A stretch of 64,000 nt of DNA from CBDDEI01 sp965226775 (GCA_965226775.1 CBDDEI010000002.1:1240001-1304000); one strand, 5' to 3'. Counted from the first letter of the stretch, positions 51,330-60,237 are shown. Made by a program: numbers and translations. The notes: generated by a model from the letters alone, not told the origin.

Positions 51330-51653
51330 ATGGCACGCCCTAAAAACATCGATGTCTTTACCGACGCCTTCTACATCACCTGGGACGATGAGCATGAGTC
51401 GATCTATCCCTGCCGCAGTCTACGCGGGCTGTGCGCCTGTGCGGAGTGTGTCTCCGAAGGCACGGGGCAACGCCTTGTGAGTGAGTCCATGGTTCCGGAG
51501 AACGTGCACGCCGATAAGGTGGAGCCTGTAGGGAACTACGCCATCCAGGTCTTCTGGTCTGACGGCCATAGCACGGGGATTTTCCCGTATGAGCGCCTAC
51601 GCCAGCTCTGCGATTGCAAGGAATGCCAGGCCCGTTTTGGGCCGCCGAGGTAG
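51330..51653 (+). CDS. DUF971 family protein
   Basis: A 107-residue protein with the N-terminal FYITWDDEHESIYPCRSLRG and CACAEC, and a C-terminal YAIQVFWSDGHSTGIFPYERLRQLCDC. The W-x-D-G-H-x-x-x-(Y/F)-P-(Y/F)-(E/D)-R-L-R motif is typical of DUF971, which is also found in gamma-butyrobetaine hydroxylase and iron-sulfur proteins. The two Cys pairs may bind iron or zinc. It follows recX by 32 bases and could be the last gene of that operon. Confidence 0.85.
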   Translation: MARPKNIDVFTDAFYITWDDEHESIYPCRSLRGLCACAECVSEGTGQRLVSESMVPENVHADKVEPVGNYAIQVFWSDGHSTGIFPYERLRQLCDCKECQARFGPPR

Positions 51654-51686
51654 CAGCGGCTGTAAACCGCCTCGGGCTGACCAGCC

Positions 51687-52433
51687 TTACTGAACGATTG
51701 CCCGCAGCGCCGCGGGCCAGTCACGGAACGCCCTACTCTCCGTGTCCGCCACTACTCGAATGCTCCGTGTATAGGACCCGATAGTCTGTAGCTCGGAGCG
51801 CCCTTCTAGCCACGTCCACGGCTTGCCGTCCTTGTCTCGCAGCACCTGCTTCGCCATGTCCGCCGTCACTTCTATGGCGTAAGGCAGCAGTTGTGAGCGG
51901 GGAGTGCCCTTCAAGACCCAGAAGCGGTCCCAAAGAGCGGAGTCTGCCTGCGCCCGCAGTACGTGGGCGTTTGCGCCGTAGATAGCGAGCTCATCCTGCT
52001 CCGGAGGCTGCCCCACCCGCTGCACAATACTCGCTACTTCCAAAGCGGCCACAATATAGAAACTCGAGAGGCCCGTCCACGTGCCTTCATGCCAGTCCCA
52101 CAAGCGAGCGAGGAAGAAGAGCCAGTCGCCGGGCTGAGCGCGTTTTAGGGCCGCGGCCCGCGGCGCAAGCTCCGGGTTATCGCCGTAGGTGCGGGTAACG
52201 AACTCAGGATCGAAGTGGCAGTAGCGCTGGTGGTAGGACGAGGGGATGTATTGGAGTAAACCCCCTGGCACCCCGCTGCGTGACGGCACATCCTCGTAGC
52301 GCCGCATCGGCGGCCCGGGGTGCTGGACAAGCTCGGGTATGGGGACTAGCTCAAAGCTGCCATCAGAAAAGCGGGGGCTCTTGAGAATGTGGCTGGCGTT
52401 AACTCCTACGTTGACCAGAAATAGCTGTGGCAT
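51687..52433 (-). CDS. Protein resembling Nmad3 (nucleotide-modification-associated domain 3)
   Basis: A 248-residue soluble protein starting QLFLVNVGVNASHILKSPRF followed by SDGSFELVPIPE, then CHFDPEFVTRTYGDNPE and LKRAQPGDWLFFLARLWDW. The order start strand, DG-F-x-x-(V/I)PIPE, (L/F)DP(D/E)F...TYGD and PGDW(L/F)FFxARL is that of Nmad3-type proteins predicted by sequence analysis to take part in DNA base modification or its sensing. The C-terminal half has FWVLKGTPRSQLLPYAIEV. The match is by memory of the motif order only. It is alone on its strand and no partner modification genes are seen. Confidence 0.5.
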   Translation of the reverse strand: MPQLFLVNVGVNASHILKSPRFSDGSFELVPIPELVQHPGPPMRRYEDVPSRSGVPGGLLQYIPSSYHQRYCHFDPEFVTRTYGDNPELAPRAAALKRAQPGDWLFFLARLWDWHEGTWTGLSSFYIVAALEVASIVQRVGQPPEQDELAIYGANAHVLRAQADSALWDRFWVLKGTPRSQLLPYAIEVTADMAKQVLRDKDGKPWTWLEGRSELQTIGSYTRSIRVVADTESRAFRDWPAALRAIVQ

Positions 52434-52713
52434 TAGGGCTTGTAGTAGTCCGTGGGGGCAAGGCTTAAAATGCCTTCCACTGAAAAGAAGCGATATGGCG
52501 AGGTAAGGACCCGTATAGTAACTGGCGGTTGGAATAGCCGCATAAGCGCCTCCTTAAGGGAAAATCGCTATCCTGGATGCATCTGTGTGCTGACGGTAAC
52601 GGGTATTTGCAGTAGTAAGTTTAGAGTATAGATTGTGTGTAGTCAGTGCGCAGCGGCACGTTATAGAGTTAGTACAGCTATTTGTTTACTTTGGGCAACA
52701 GGGGTTGTGAGCA
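52434..52713. other. Intergenic region between the Nmad3-like gene and the epimerase gene
   Basis: This 280-base stretch between divergent genes is moderately AT-rich from 52580 on. It should contain promoters in both directions, but no clear -35/-10 pair or RNA fold was identified. Confidence 0.4.
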
Positions 52714-53715
52714 TTGCAAAGCGTAGAGGGCGCAGGGAGCAGTAAACCACGCAAGGCGCTGGTAACGGGCGTTGCCGGCTTTATTGGTTCCCATCTCGCC
52801 GAGCGGCTGCTTGGGCAGGGCTGGCAGGTTGTGGGAGTAGACGCGCTGACGGACTACTATCCTGCCTGGATCAAGTGGCGCAACCTCAACGGACTGTTGG
52901 GCAATCCAGAGTTCACCTTCGTAAAAGGCGACCTCACCAGCATCGATCTGGCCCCGCTGGTGGAGGGTGTGAACGTGATCTTTCACCAGGCTGCCCAAGC
53001 AGGTGTGCGCGCTAGCTGGGGTGACCAGTTTAGCGTCTACTTGCGCGATAACCTGGACAGCACCCAGCGGCTGCTTGAGGCAGCAAGAGCGTCGGCAGTT
53101 GATAAGTTTGTCTTTGCGTCCTCCTCGTCTATCTACGGAGACGCCGAGACACTCCCCACGACCGAAGAGATGATGCCCAAACCGGTGTCGCCCTATGGTG
53201 TCACAAAGCTGGCAGGGGAACATCTGGCGCGACTTTACGCCCGCAGCTACGGTGTACCCACGGTGGGCCTGCGCTACTTTACGGTGTTTGGGCCCAGGCA
53301 ACGGCCGGACATGGCCTTCCACCGCTTCATTCGAGCGCTTCTGCTTGGCAAGCCTATCTCGGTTTACGGCGATGGTCTGCAATCCCGAGACTTTACCTTT
53401 GTGGCGGACATCGTTGATGCTAACATCATGGCAGCGGAAAAGGGAGCGCCCGGCGAGGTCTACAACATAGGCGGCGGCTCGCGCATCGCATTGATCGATG
53501 CAATCAACCTGCTGGCAGAACTGGTAGGAGCGCCTGCCGAGCTTATCTATCAGGATGTCCAGGAGGGCGATGCTCGCCATACAGGAGCGGACATCTCCAA
53601 AGCGGGGCAGCAGTTGGGCTACAGACCAACCGCCTCTTTGCGTGAGGGCTTGGCCGCGGAGGTGGCGTGGGTAAGAGCGCTGCTCCTGGAGGCGCCGCAG
53701 GCATCCGCTGAGTAG
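52714..53715 (+). CDS. NAD-dependent sugar-nucleotide epimerase/dehydratase
   Basis: A 333-residue short-chain (extended SDR) enzyme of the GalE/UDP-glucuronate epimerase type. ALVTGVAGFIGSHLAERLL (NAD motif GxxGxxG) lies near the N-terminus; FASSSSIYGDA gives the Ser and SPYGVTKLAGEHLAR the YxxxK catalytic pair. RYFTVFGPRQRPDMAFHRFI and VYGDGLQSRDFTFV follow. The start is TTG at 52714 with a GGGG stretch upstream. It probably makes an activated sugar for surface polysaccharide; the GT9 gene lies far away. Confidence 0.9.
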   Translation: MQSVEGAGSSKPRKALVTGVAGFIGSHLAERLLGQGWQVVGVDALTDYYPAWIKWRNLNGLLGNPEFTFVKGDLTSIDLAPLVEGVNVIFHQAAQAGVRASWGDQFSVYLRDNLDSTQRLLEAARASAVDKFVFASSSSIYGDAETLPTTEEMMPKPVSPYGVTKLAGEHLARLYARSYGVPTVGLRYFTVFGPRQRPDMAFHRFIRALLLGKPISVYGDGLQSRDFTFVADIVDANIMAAEKGAPGEVYNIGGGSRIALIDAINLLAELVGAPAELIYQDVQEGDARHTGADISKAGQQLGYRPTASLREGLAAEVAWVRALLLEAPQASAE

Positions 53716-53746
53716 AGAAGCAAGGGTGAGAATTAGCGTAGATGCA

Positions 53747-53775
53747 TTGACAGCCCCCTGCTGCTATGGTAGCTT
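53747..53775 (+). promoter_or_regulatory. Candidate promoter of the str operon
   Basis: TTGACA (53747-53752) and TAGCTT (53770-53775) are 17 bases apart, giving a leader of roughly 155 bases before rpsL. The -35 is perfect; the -10 is weak. Confidence 0.45.
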
Positions 53776-53804
53776 ACCTAGGTATCTCGGCTGAATAAGC
53801 AGGC

Positions 53805-53880
53805 TGGACACCAGCAGGTCGAAGGGCCCGACCGGACCACGACCGGCCACCAGACGCAAGATTGCGTAGGTCGGTTAGCT
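53805..53880 (+). ncRNA. Possible structured leader of rpsL-rpsG-fusA
   Basis: The leader can fold into GGTCG/CGACC (53817-53821 with 53829-53833), or alternatively CCGACC/GGTCGG (53828-53833 with 53869-53874) enclosing ACGCAA/TTGCGT (53854-53859 with 53862-53867). The two pairings compete for the same CGACC segment, which suggests a regulatory switch in a ribosomal protein leader. Confidence 0.35.
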
Positions 53881-53939
53881 CTAGGAGAGGCGTTCGATCC
53901 GATTTGTTGTCTTTGGCCAAACGAAAAGTGTAAGAGAGT

Positions 53940-54362
53940 ATGCCAACAATTAGTCAGCTTGTTCGCAAGGGCAGGGCTTCAACAGCAAAGAAGACAAAGG
54001 CGCCGGCGCTGCGTTTCCTTTACAACGCGCTGGAGAACCGCATGCGTCGCACCGGCGGCGCTCCTCAGAAACGGGGAGTGTGCATCCAGGTGCGTACCAT
54101 GGCTCCCAAGAAGCCTAACTCTGCCTTACGGAAGATTGCTCGTGTACGTCTGTCCAACGGGATGGAAGTGACAGCCTACATTCCGGGAGAGGGGCATACG
54201 CTGCAGGAGCACTCGGTAGTGCTTATCCGCGGCGGACGTGTCAAAGACCTTCCGGGTGTGCGCTATCACATCATCCGTGGCGCGTTGGACGCAACAGGTG
54301 TTCGTGACAGGCAGCAGGGGCGTAGCAAGTACGGGACCAAGCGCGCCGGCGCACGCACCTAG
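53940..54362 (+). CDS. rpsL: Ribosomal protein uS12
   Basis: 30S subunit protein at the decoding centre. It has 140 residues, longer than the E. coli 124. PTISQLVRKGR, KPNSALRKIARVRLSNG, and PGEGHTLQEHSVVLIRGGRV are conserved. Between KKTKAPALR and PQKRGVC there is an insert (FLYNALENRMRRTGGA), a trait of Chloroflexota and some others. Lys in KKPNSALRK is the wild-type streptomycin-related position. It is first in the str cluster. Confidence 0.97.
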   Translation: MPTISQLVRKGRASTAKKTKAPALRFLYNALENRMRRTGGAPQKRGVCIQVRTMAPKKPNSALRKIARVRLSNGMEVTAYIPGEGHTLQEHSVVLIRGGRVKDLPGVRYHIIRGALDATGVRDRQQGRSKYGTKRAGART

Positions 54363-54419
54363 CCAGCGACTTCTGTCAGGCGTCTTATTCAGTTCTCGTA
54401 ATCATTTAGGAGGGGTAGT

Positions 54420-54890
54420 ATGCCTCGTCGTGCTCGAATTGTCCGGCGTGCAATTGCACCGGACGCCCTGTACCAGAATGTAATGGTGCAGCGGGTCATT
54501 AATAAGATCTTGCAAGATGGCAAGAAAAGCGTTGCCGAACGCATTGTGTACGGCAGCCTAAAGATGCTCGAAGAGCAGACGAACCGCGACCCCATTGAGA
54601 CCTTTGAGTTAGCTATGCGTAATGTCACACCACTCCTGGAAGTGCGCCCCCGTCGCGTAGGTGGCGCCACCTACCAGGTGCCTATGGAGATCCAGGGAGA
54701 TCGTCGCGTTTCCCTGGCTATTCGCTGGCTGGTGATAGCTGCTAGGGCTCGGAGCGGCCGTACGATTACGGATAAGCTCGCCGGTGAGCTTCTGGATGCT
54801 TCTCGCAACCAGGGCTCTGCTATCAAGCGTCGGGAGGATACCCACCGTATGGCAGAGGCTAATAAAGCCTTTGCTCACTATCGCTGGTAG
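54420..54890 (+). CDS. rpsG: Ribosomal protein uS7
   Basis: 30S head protein that organises the 3' domain of 16S rRNA and can repress the str operon. It has 156 residues: RRAIAPDALYQNVMVQRVIN, LEVRPRRVGGATYQVP and KRREDTHRMAEANKAFAHYRW are typical. The ATG has AGGAGGGG upstream. A hairpin follows before fusA. Confidence 0.97.
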   Translation: MPRRARIVRRAIAPDALYQNVMVQRVINKILQDGKKSVAERIVYGSLKMLEEQTNRDPIETFELAMRNVTPLLEVRPRRVGGATYQVPMEIQGDRRVSLAIRWLVIAARARSGRTITDKLAGELLDASRNQGSAIKRREDTHRMAEANKAFAHYRW

Positions 54891-54902
54891 CACAGCCTAT
54901 AT

Positions 54903-54929
54903 GTGAGAGGCGGATGGCCTCTCACTTTT
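54903..54929 (+). terminator. Hairpin with T-run between rpsG and fusA
   Basis: GTGAGAGGC and GCCTCTCAC pair around a 5-base loop and are followed by TTTT. It may attenuate transcription into fusA rather than end it. Confidence 0.6.
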
Positions 54930-54977
54930 GTGTCTATCTGATCACCGTTGTTGTTTGCATGAGAGAAGAGTTGTTCA

Positions 54978-57107
54978 TTGGTAACGGAAGCAAAGTTAAA
55001 TAAAAATATGACTAGAACCACGCCGCTGGGGCGGGTAAGAAATATCGGCATTATTGCCCACATTGACGCTGGCAAGACCACCGTCACTGAGCGTGTGCTC
55101 TACTATACGGGCCGTACCTATAAGATAGGCGAGGTTCATGAGGGCACGGCAGTGATGGACTGGATGGACCAGGAGCGAGAGCGCGGCATCACGATTACTG
55201 CTGCGGCTACTACCTGCCTCTGGGACGACCACGTCATCAATATCATCGATACTCCAGGCCACGTGGACTTTACCGTAGAGGTAGAGCGGTCCCTACGAGT
55301 GCTGGACGGAGGCGTTGTGGTCTTTGATGCCGTCGCGGGCGTGGAGCCGCAGTCGGAAACCGTGTGGCGTCAAGCCGATCGCTACAAGGTGCCTCGTATC
55401 TGCTTTGTGAACAAGATGGACCGCACAGGCGCAGACTTCTTCCGCACTGTGGAGATGATTGCCGAGCGGCTCAATGCGAAGCCGGTTCCGGTGCAGCTCC
55501 CCTGGGGCTCAGAAGACAGCTTCTGCGGTGTCATAGACATCCTGGACGAGAAGGCATGGTTCTACTCCGGCGAAAAAGAGATAAGCCCGGAGGAGCGTCC
55601 CATCCCAGAGAACTATCTGAACATCGTAAAGCTCTACCGTGACCAGTTGATTGAACGGGTTGCGGAGACTGATGACCACCTGATGACCAAGTATCTTGAT
55701 GAGGTAGAGCTCACCAAGGAAGAGATTCAGCAGGGCCTGCGCAACGCCACCATTAACAATGCGCTGGTGCCGGTGTTCTGCGGTTCCGCACTGCGTAATC
55801 GTGGTGTGCCGCATCTGCTGGATGCAGTAGTCGATTACCTCCCCGCTCCTCCAGACGTCCCCCCCATAAATGGGTTTCTCCCCAACACAGAGGAGCCGCT
55901 TCAGCGGCGGGCCGACGATAGCGAGCCCTTCACGGGACTAGCGTTCAAGATTGTGGTTGACGCCTTTGTTGGTAGATTGGCCTACGTTAGGGTCTACGCT
56001 GGCTCGTTAAAAGCAGGCGACACTATCTTTAATTCGATGAAAGGGCAGCGCGAACGCGTCGGGCGTCTCCTGCGTATGCATGCGAATCGCCGCGAGGAGA
56101 TAGATGCGGCCTATGCGGGCGACATTGTAGCGGCGCTGGGCCTTAAGTCCACCTTCACCGGCGATACCCTTTGCGATACGACAAAGCCCATCGTGCTGGA
56201 GGCTATCCAGTTTCCTGAGCCGGTCATTTCCGTAGCCATTGAGCCCCAGACGAAGATTGACCAGGATCGCCTTTCCGAGGCATTGACCCGGCTTTCCGAA
56301 GAAGACCCCACCTTCCAAACTCGCTACGACATCGAAACAGGCCAGACGCTTATCTCCGGCATGGGAGAGCTCCACTTGGAAGTCCTCACGGAGCGTATGG
56401 TGCGGGAGTACAAAGTGGTGGCTAAGATCGGCCGGCCACAAGTGGCGTACCGAGAGACCATCACAGCGCGCGGCCGTTCAGAAGGACGCTTTGTCCGCCA
56501 GACGGGCGGTCGAGGTCAGTTCGGCCATGTCAACTTAGTTCTTGAGCCCTTGGAGCAGGGCAGCGGTGTGGAGTTCGTCAACAAGGTCGTCGGTGGCGTT
56601 GTACCGAGAGAGTACATCCCCGCCGTGCGAGATGGCGTACTTGAAGCACTTGCAGGTAGCGGTGGCGTCCACGGTTACCCTGTAGTAGACATCAGAGTTA
56701 GCCTTGTAGACGGTAGCTTCCATCCTGTAGACTCCTCTGAGTTAGCCTTCAAGATGGCCGCTTCTATGGCCATCAGAGACGGGCTTCCCACCTGCAAGGC
56801 GGTGCTCCTAGAGCCGCTCATGGGCCTGGAAGTGTCAGCCCCTGAAGAGTTCTTGGGAGATGTGCTTGGCAGCTTGACGGCAAAACGCGGTCAGATCACA
56901 GGCGTGGAGCCGCGTGGCACGCTGCAAGTTGTCCGAGCCCTGGTTCCATTAGCAGAGACCTTTGGGTATACTACGGAACTGCGCTCTATGAGCCAAGGGC
57001 GAGGGAGCGCAAGCATGGAATTTCACCACTACGCTGAAGTGCCGAACAACATTGCGGAAGCAGTGGCTGTGAAGACAGGGCGTAGAGGCGTAGTAGCAAC
57101 GCGGTAG
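54978..57107 (+). CDS. fusA: Elongation factor G
   Basis: GTPase that drives translocation of tRNA and mRNA on the ribosome. It has 709 residues from TTG 54978, or 699 from ATG 55008. The G motifs are AHIDAGKTT, DTPGH and NKMD; GEVHEGTAVMDWMDQERERGIT is the switch region. Domain IV has HGYPVVDIRVSLVDGSFHPVDSSE and the C-terminus LRSMSQGRGSASMEFHHYAEVP. No tuf gene follows; rpsJ starts 13 bases later. Confidence 0.96.
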   Translation: MVTEAKLNKNMTRTTPLGRVRNIGIIAHIDAGKTTVTERVLYYTGRTYKIGEVHEGTAVMDWMDQERERGITITAAATTCLWDDHVINIIDTPGHVDFTVEVERSLRVLDGGVVVFDAVAGVEPQSETVWRQADRYKVPRICFVNKMDRTGADFFRTVEMIAERLNAKPVPVQLPWGSEDSFCGVIDILDEKAWFYSGEKEISPEERPIPENYLNIVKLYRDQLIERVAETDDHLMTKYLDEVELTKEEIQQGLRNATINNALVPVFCGSALRNRGVPHLLDAVVDYLPAPPDVPPINGFLPNTEEPLQRRADDSEPFTGLAFKIVVDAFVGRLAYVRVYAGSLKAGDTIFNSMKGQRERVGRLLRMHANRREEIDAAYAGDIVAALGLKSTFTGDTLCDTTKPIVLEAIQFPEPVISVAIEPQTKIDQDRLSEALTRLSEEDPTFQTRYDIETGQTLISGMGELHLEVLTERMVREYKVVAKIGRPQVAYRETITARGRSEGRFVRQTGGRGQFGHVNLVLEPLEQGSGVEFVNKVVGGVVPREYIPAVRDGVLEALAGSGGVHGYPVVDIRVSLVDGSFHPVDSSELAFKMAASMAIRDGLPTCKAVLLEPLMGLEVSAPEEFLGDVLGSLTAKRGQITGVEPRGTLQVVRALVPLAETFGYTTELRSMSQGRGSASMEFHHYAEVPNNIAEAVAVKTGRRGVVATR

Positions 57108-57120
57108 CTTGGAGTAAGAC

Positions 57121-57429
57121 GTGGCACGTCAAAAGATACGGATTCGACTAAAAGCGTACGACCACCGGCTGCTAGACCAGTCGGCCCTACAGATAGTGGA
57201 AACGGCGGAACGCACCGGCGCAAACGTGACCGGTCCTATTCCTCTGCCTACTCACATTAGGAAATTCTGCGTTATCCGGTCGCCCTTCATTGATAAGGAC
57301 TCCCGGGAGCAGTTCGAGATCCGTACGCACAAGCGGCTCATAGACGTAATGGAGCCCACCTCCCGGACGGTGGACGCGCTGATGCGCCTCACCCTCCCGG
57401 CAGGTGTAGATATTGAGATAGCGTTATAA
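57121..57429 (+). CDS. rpsJ: Ribosomal protein uS10
   Basis: 30S protein, also NusE, partner of NusB/NusG in antitermination. It has 102 residues with a GTG start. QKIRIRLKAYDHRLLDQSA, GPIPLPTHIRKFCVIRSPFI and RTHKRLIDVMEPTSRTVDAL are typical. It is the first gene of the S10 cluster, here fused in series with the str genes because fusA ends 13 bases before it. The next gene begins two bases after its stop. Confidence 0.96.
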   Translation: MARQKIRIRLKAYDHRLLDQSALQIVETAERTGANVTGPIPLPTHIRKFCVIRSPFIDKDSREQFEIRTHKRLIDVMEPTSRTVDALMRLTLPAGVDIEIAL

Positions 57430-57431
57430 CT

Positions 57432-58115
57432 ATGGCAACTGGAATACTTGGCCGCAAACTGGGGATGACCCAATACTTTGCACCGGATGGCCGTATGCAT
57501 GCTGTGACGGCTATCCAGGCTGGACCCTGCACGGTTACCCAGGTGAAGACCCTAGACCGTGATGGCTACGAGGCGGTTCAGGTTGGCTTTGGCACTGCCA
57601 AGAAGCTCAACGCGCCGCAGCGCGGCCACCTGGGCTACAGTGGACTGGCACGCACTCGCAAGCGCACCAACCAGTCGAGTACCGGCAAGCCGGAGACTCC
57701 GCTGGGTTCCTTCTCTCATCTGAAGGAGTTCCCGGTGGACGCTAGTGCGCCGGTTGCTGTGGGTGATGTGCTCACCGCAGAAGTATTTGAAGAGGGACAG
57801 AAGCTGGATATTGTCGGCCAGTCAAAAGGCAAGGGTTTTGCCGGCGGCATGCGCAGGCACCATTTTCACGGCGGTCCCAAGACCCACGGTCAGTCGGATC
57901 GGCACCGTGCAGCGGGCTCCATAGGCGCTGGCACAACGCCAGGTCGCGTGCTCAAAGGGCAACGCATGGCAGGCCATATGGGCGACGAGCGAGTTACGAC
58001 TAAGAACTTAGAGATTCTAAAGATTGATACGGAGCGCAACCTCCTGCTGATTAAGGGAGCGGTTCCCGGTGGCGCTAAGGGGTTAGTTATCCTTCGTCCC
58101 GCTGGCGGCCGGTAG
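57432..58115 (+). CDS. rplC: Ribosomal protein uL3
   Basis: 50S assembly initiator with a long loop reaching the peptidyl-transferase centre. It has 227 residues: GILGRKLGMTQYFAPDG at the start, VGQSKGKGFAGGMRRHHFHG and GSIGAGTTPGRVLKGQRMAGHMG in the loop. It is slightly longer than the usual 205-215 residues. It lies two bases after rpsJ. Confidence 0.96.
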   Translation: MATGILGRKLGMTQYFAPDGRMHAVTAIQAGPCTVTQVKTLDRDGYEAVQVGFGTAKKLNAPQRGHLGYSGLARTRKRTNQSSTGKPETPLGSFSHLKEFPVDASAPVAVGDVLTAEVFEEGQKLDIVGQSKGKGFAGGMRRHHFHGGPKTHGQSDRHRAAGSIGAGTTPGRVLKGQRMAGHMGDERVTTKNLEILKIDTERNLLLIKGAVPGGAKGLVILRPAGGR

Positions 58116-58143
58116 GTTAGGAAGCGGGCGGCAGAGGCATTTT

Positions 58144-58788
58144 ATGGATTATCAATTAGTAGACCAGAAAGGGACTCAGCTCTCCACCGTTGAGTTGCGG
58201 GACGACGTGTTCGGCCTGGTTCCCAATGAGCCGGTAGTACACCAGGCAATGGTGCGGCAGCTTGCAAACGCCCGTCAGGGCAGCCACGATACGAAGACGC
58301 GTGGCGAGGTTGCGGGCAGCACTCATAAAATCTACCGACAGAAGGGCACTGGCCGTGCGCGCCAGGGCGGCATCCGTGCGCCACACCGGCGCGGCGGCGG
58401 CGTCACCTTTGGCCCGCATCCCCGGAGCTACGCCAAGGCGATGCCCAAGAAGATGCGACGCCTAGCCATCCGCTCCGTGCTTTCTGCTAAGGTTGCGGAA
58501 GGCGAACTGGTGCTGTTGGATCAGCTTTCCTTCTCTGATATCAAGACAAAGAATATGCTGGAAGTGCTCGCTGCGCTGAAAGTGCAAGGAAGCGTTCTGG
58601 TAGTAATGGATGAGCCTCAACTGGAGGTCATCCTCAGTGCGCGCAACGTGCCGGATGTGTTCACGTTGCCGGCGAGCCAGCTTAATGTGGGCAGTATGCT
58701 CTCGCACCACTACTTGGTGCTCACGCTGGACGCGGCGCGGAAGGCAGAGGCGCTCTGGGGTGCTGTTGAGATGGCGAGTGAGGCGTAG
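58144..58788 (+). CDS. rplD: Ribosomal protein uL4
   Basis: 50S protein lining the exit tunnel; in E. coli it also represses the S10 operon. It has 214 residues: RQGSHDTKTRGEVAGSTHKIY is split around the loop, followed by KGTGRARQGGIRAPHRRGGG and FGPHPRSYAKAMPKKMRRLA. The C-terminal domain is less conserved. A short gap of 28 bases precedes it and four bases follow before rplW. Confidence 0.96.
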   Translation: MDYQLVDQKGTQLSTVELRDDVFGLVPNEPVVHQAMVRQLANARQGSHDTKTRGEVAGSTHKIYRQKGTGRARQGGIRAPHRRGGGVTFGPHPRSYAKAMPKKMRRLAIRSVLSAKVAEGELVLLDQLSFSDIKTKNMLEVLAALKVQGSVLVVMDEPQLEVILSARNVPDVFTLPASQLNVGSMLSHHYLVLTLDAARKAEALWGAVEMASEA

Positions 58789-58792
58789 ATAA

Positions 58793-59077
58793 ATGGATAA
58801 GTTTGAAGTGCTGCGCAGACCCATCATCACGGAAAAGAGCACCAGGCTGCAGGGGCTGAGCAAGTATGCCTTTGAGGTGGCGCGTGGCGCCAACAAGAAC
58901 CAGGTGAAGGAAGCTGTTGAAGCGGCCTTTGATGTGCACGTACTGGCGGTCCACGTCATGATGGTACGCGGGAAGATGCGTCGTATTGGAAAGAACTTTG
59001 GTCATACGCCTAACTGGAAGAAGGCGATTGTGACCCTGCGGCCCGGTGAGCATATTGCCGTGTTTGAGGGCGTGTAG
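58793..59077 (+). CDS. rplW: Ribosomal protein uL23
   Basis: 50S protein at the tunnel exit, docking site of trigger factor and SRP. It has 94 residues. LRRPIITEKSTRLQG, YAFEVARGANKNQVKEAVEA and GRKWKK-type GHTPNWKKAIVTLRPGEHI are the conserved parts; VRGKMRRIGKNFG is the loop. Confidence 0.95.
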   Translation: MDKFEVLRRPIITEKSTRLQGLSKYAFEVARGANKNQVKEAVEAAFDVHVLAVHVMMVRGKMRRIGKNFGHTPNWKKAIVTLRPGEHIAVFEGV

Positions 59078-59107
59078 CGCCGTCTAGATATAGAGCGTGA
59101 GTTAACT

Positions 59108-59935
59108 ATGCCTATTCGAATCTACAAACCAACATCGCCGGGGCGGCGAGGGATGACCGGCCTCACTTTTGAGGAGATCACCTCTACTACCCCCGAACGA
59201 TCGCTTCTGGTATCACTGAAGAAGCAAGCTGGCCGCAACAATCGCGGCAAGATCACCGTGCGGCACCGCGGCGGCGGGCATAAGCGGCAGCTGCGGATTA
59301 TTGACTTTAAGCGAGACAAGAAGGGCGTTCCTGGCAAGGTTGCGACGATAGAATACGACCCGAACCGCTCCGCGCGTATTGCGCTTATCCACTATTTGGA
59401 CGGTGAGAAGCGTTATATCCTTGCCCCAACAGGCCTTACCGTGGGTCAAATGGTCATGGCAGGCGTGGGCGCAGAGGTACGGGTAGGCAACGCCCTGCCG
59501 TTGCGGGCTATGCCCACCGGCACCATGGTGCATAACGTAGAGTTGCAGCCCGGCAAGGGTGGTCAGATGGCGCGAGGCGCAGGGACGGCAGCGCAGCTTA
59601 TGGCTAAGGAAGGCGATACGGCGCTGGTGCGCCTGCCCTCCGGTGAGATGCGTCTTGTCTCGAGCGAATGCCAGGCTACTATTGGCCAGGTGGGCAATGT
59701 TGACCACGCTAATGTGAAGCTGGGTAAGGCAGGCCGTACTCGACACATAGGCCGCAGGCCACAGGTGCGAGGCTCGGTTATGAACCCGAGGGATCATCCC
59801 CACGGCGGTGGTGAAGGCAAGGCTCCGGTGGGGCATGCAGGCCCGAAGACGCCTTGGGGCAAGCCCGCCTTGGGCTACCGCACCCGGCGTCGTAAGGACA
59901 CGGATAAGTATATCGTGAAGAAGCGAGGAGCGTAG
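59108..59935 (+). CDS. rplB: Ribosomal protein uL2
   Basis: 50S core protein needed for subunit joining and peptidyl transfer. It has 275 residues: IRIYKPTSPGRRGMTGLTF, NNRGKITVRHRGGGHKRQLR, VEYDPNR-type IEYDPNRSARIALIHYLDG and GVVMNPVDHPHGGGEG-type GSVMNPRDHPHGGGEGKAP with the functional histidine. Full length and intact. Confidence 0.97.
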   Translation: MPIRIYKPTSPGRRGMTGLTFEEITSTTPERSLLVSLKKQAGRNNRGKITVRHRGGGHKRQLRIIDFKRDKKGVPGKVATIEYDPNRSARIALIHYLDGEKRYILAPTGLTVGQMVMAGVGAEVRVGNALPLRAMPTGTMVHNVELQPGKGGQMARGAGTAAQLMAKEGDTALVRLPSGEMRLVSSECQATIGQVGNVDHANVKLGKAGRTRHIGRRPQVRGSVMNPRDHPHGGGEGKAPVGHAGPKTPWGKPALGYRTRRRKDTDKYIVKKRGA

Positions 59936-59942
59936 GGAACCT

Positions 59943-60227
59943 ATGTCTCGATCAGCAAAAAAGGGCCCATTTGTTGCAGACCATCTGATGAAGAAGGTAC
60001 GGGCGGCCAGAGGCAACACCCAGTCGGTCATGATCCGCACCTGGTCCCGCGCTTCCACCATCATGCCGGAGATGGTGGGGATGACCATCGCAGTTCATGA
60101 CGGGAAGCGCCATGTGCCGGTCCTTTTGACCGAGAACATGATCGGCCACAAGCTGGGCGAGTTTGCCCCTACCAGACACTTCCGGGGGCATCGCGGCACG
60201 GAGGCCTCCACTTCGGTGCGGCGCTAA
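59943..60227 (+). CDS. rpsS: Ribosomal protein uS19
   Basis: 30S head protein contacting tRNA and bridge B1a. It has 94 residues: SRSAKKGPFVADHLMKKV, IRTWSRASTIMPEMVG, HDGKRHVPVLLTENMIGHKL and EFAPTRHFRGH are family blocks. It sits seven bases after rplB. Confidence 0.96.
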   Translation: MSRSAKKGPFVADHLMKKVRAARGNTQSVMIRTWSRASTIMPEMVGMTIAVHDGKRHVPVLLTENMIGHKLGEFAPTRHFRGHRGTEASTSVRR

Positions 60228-60237
60228 GGAGCGATTG

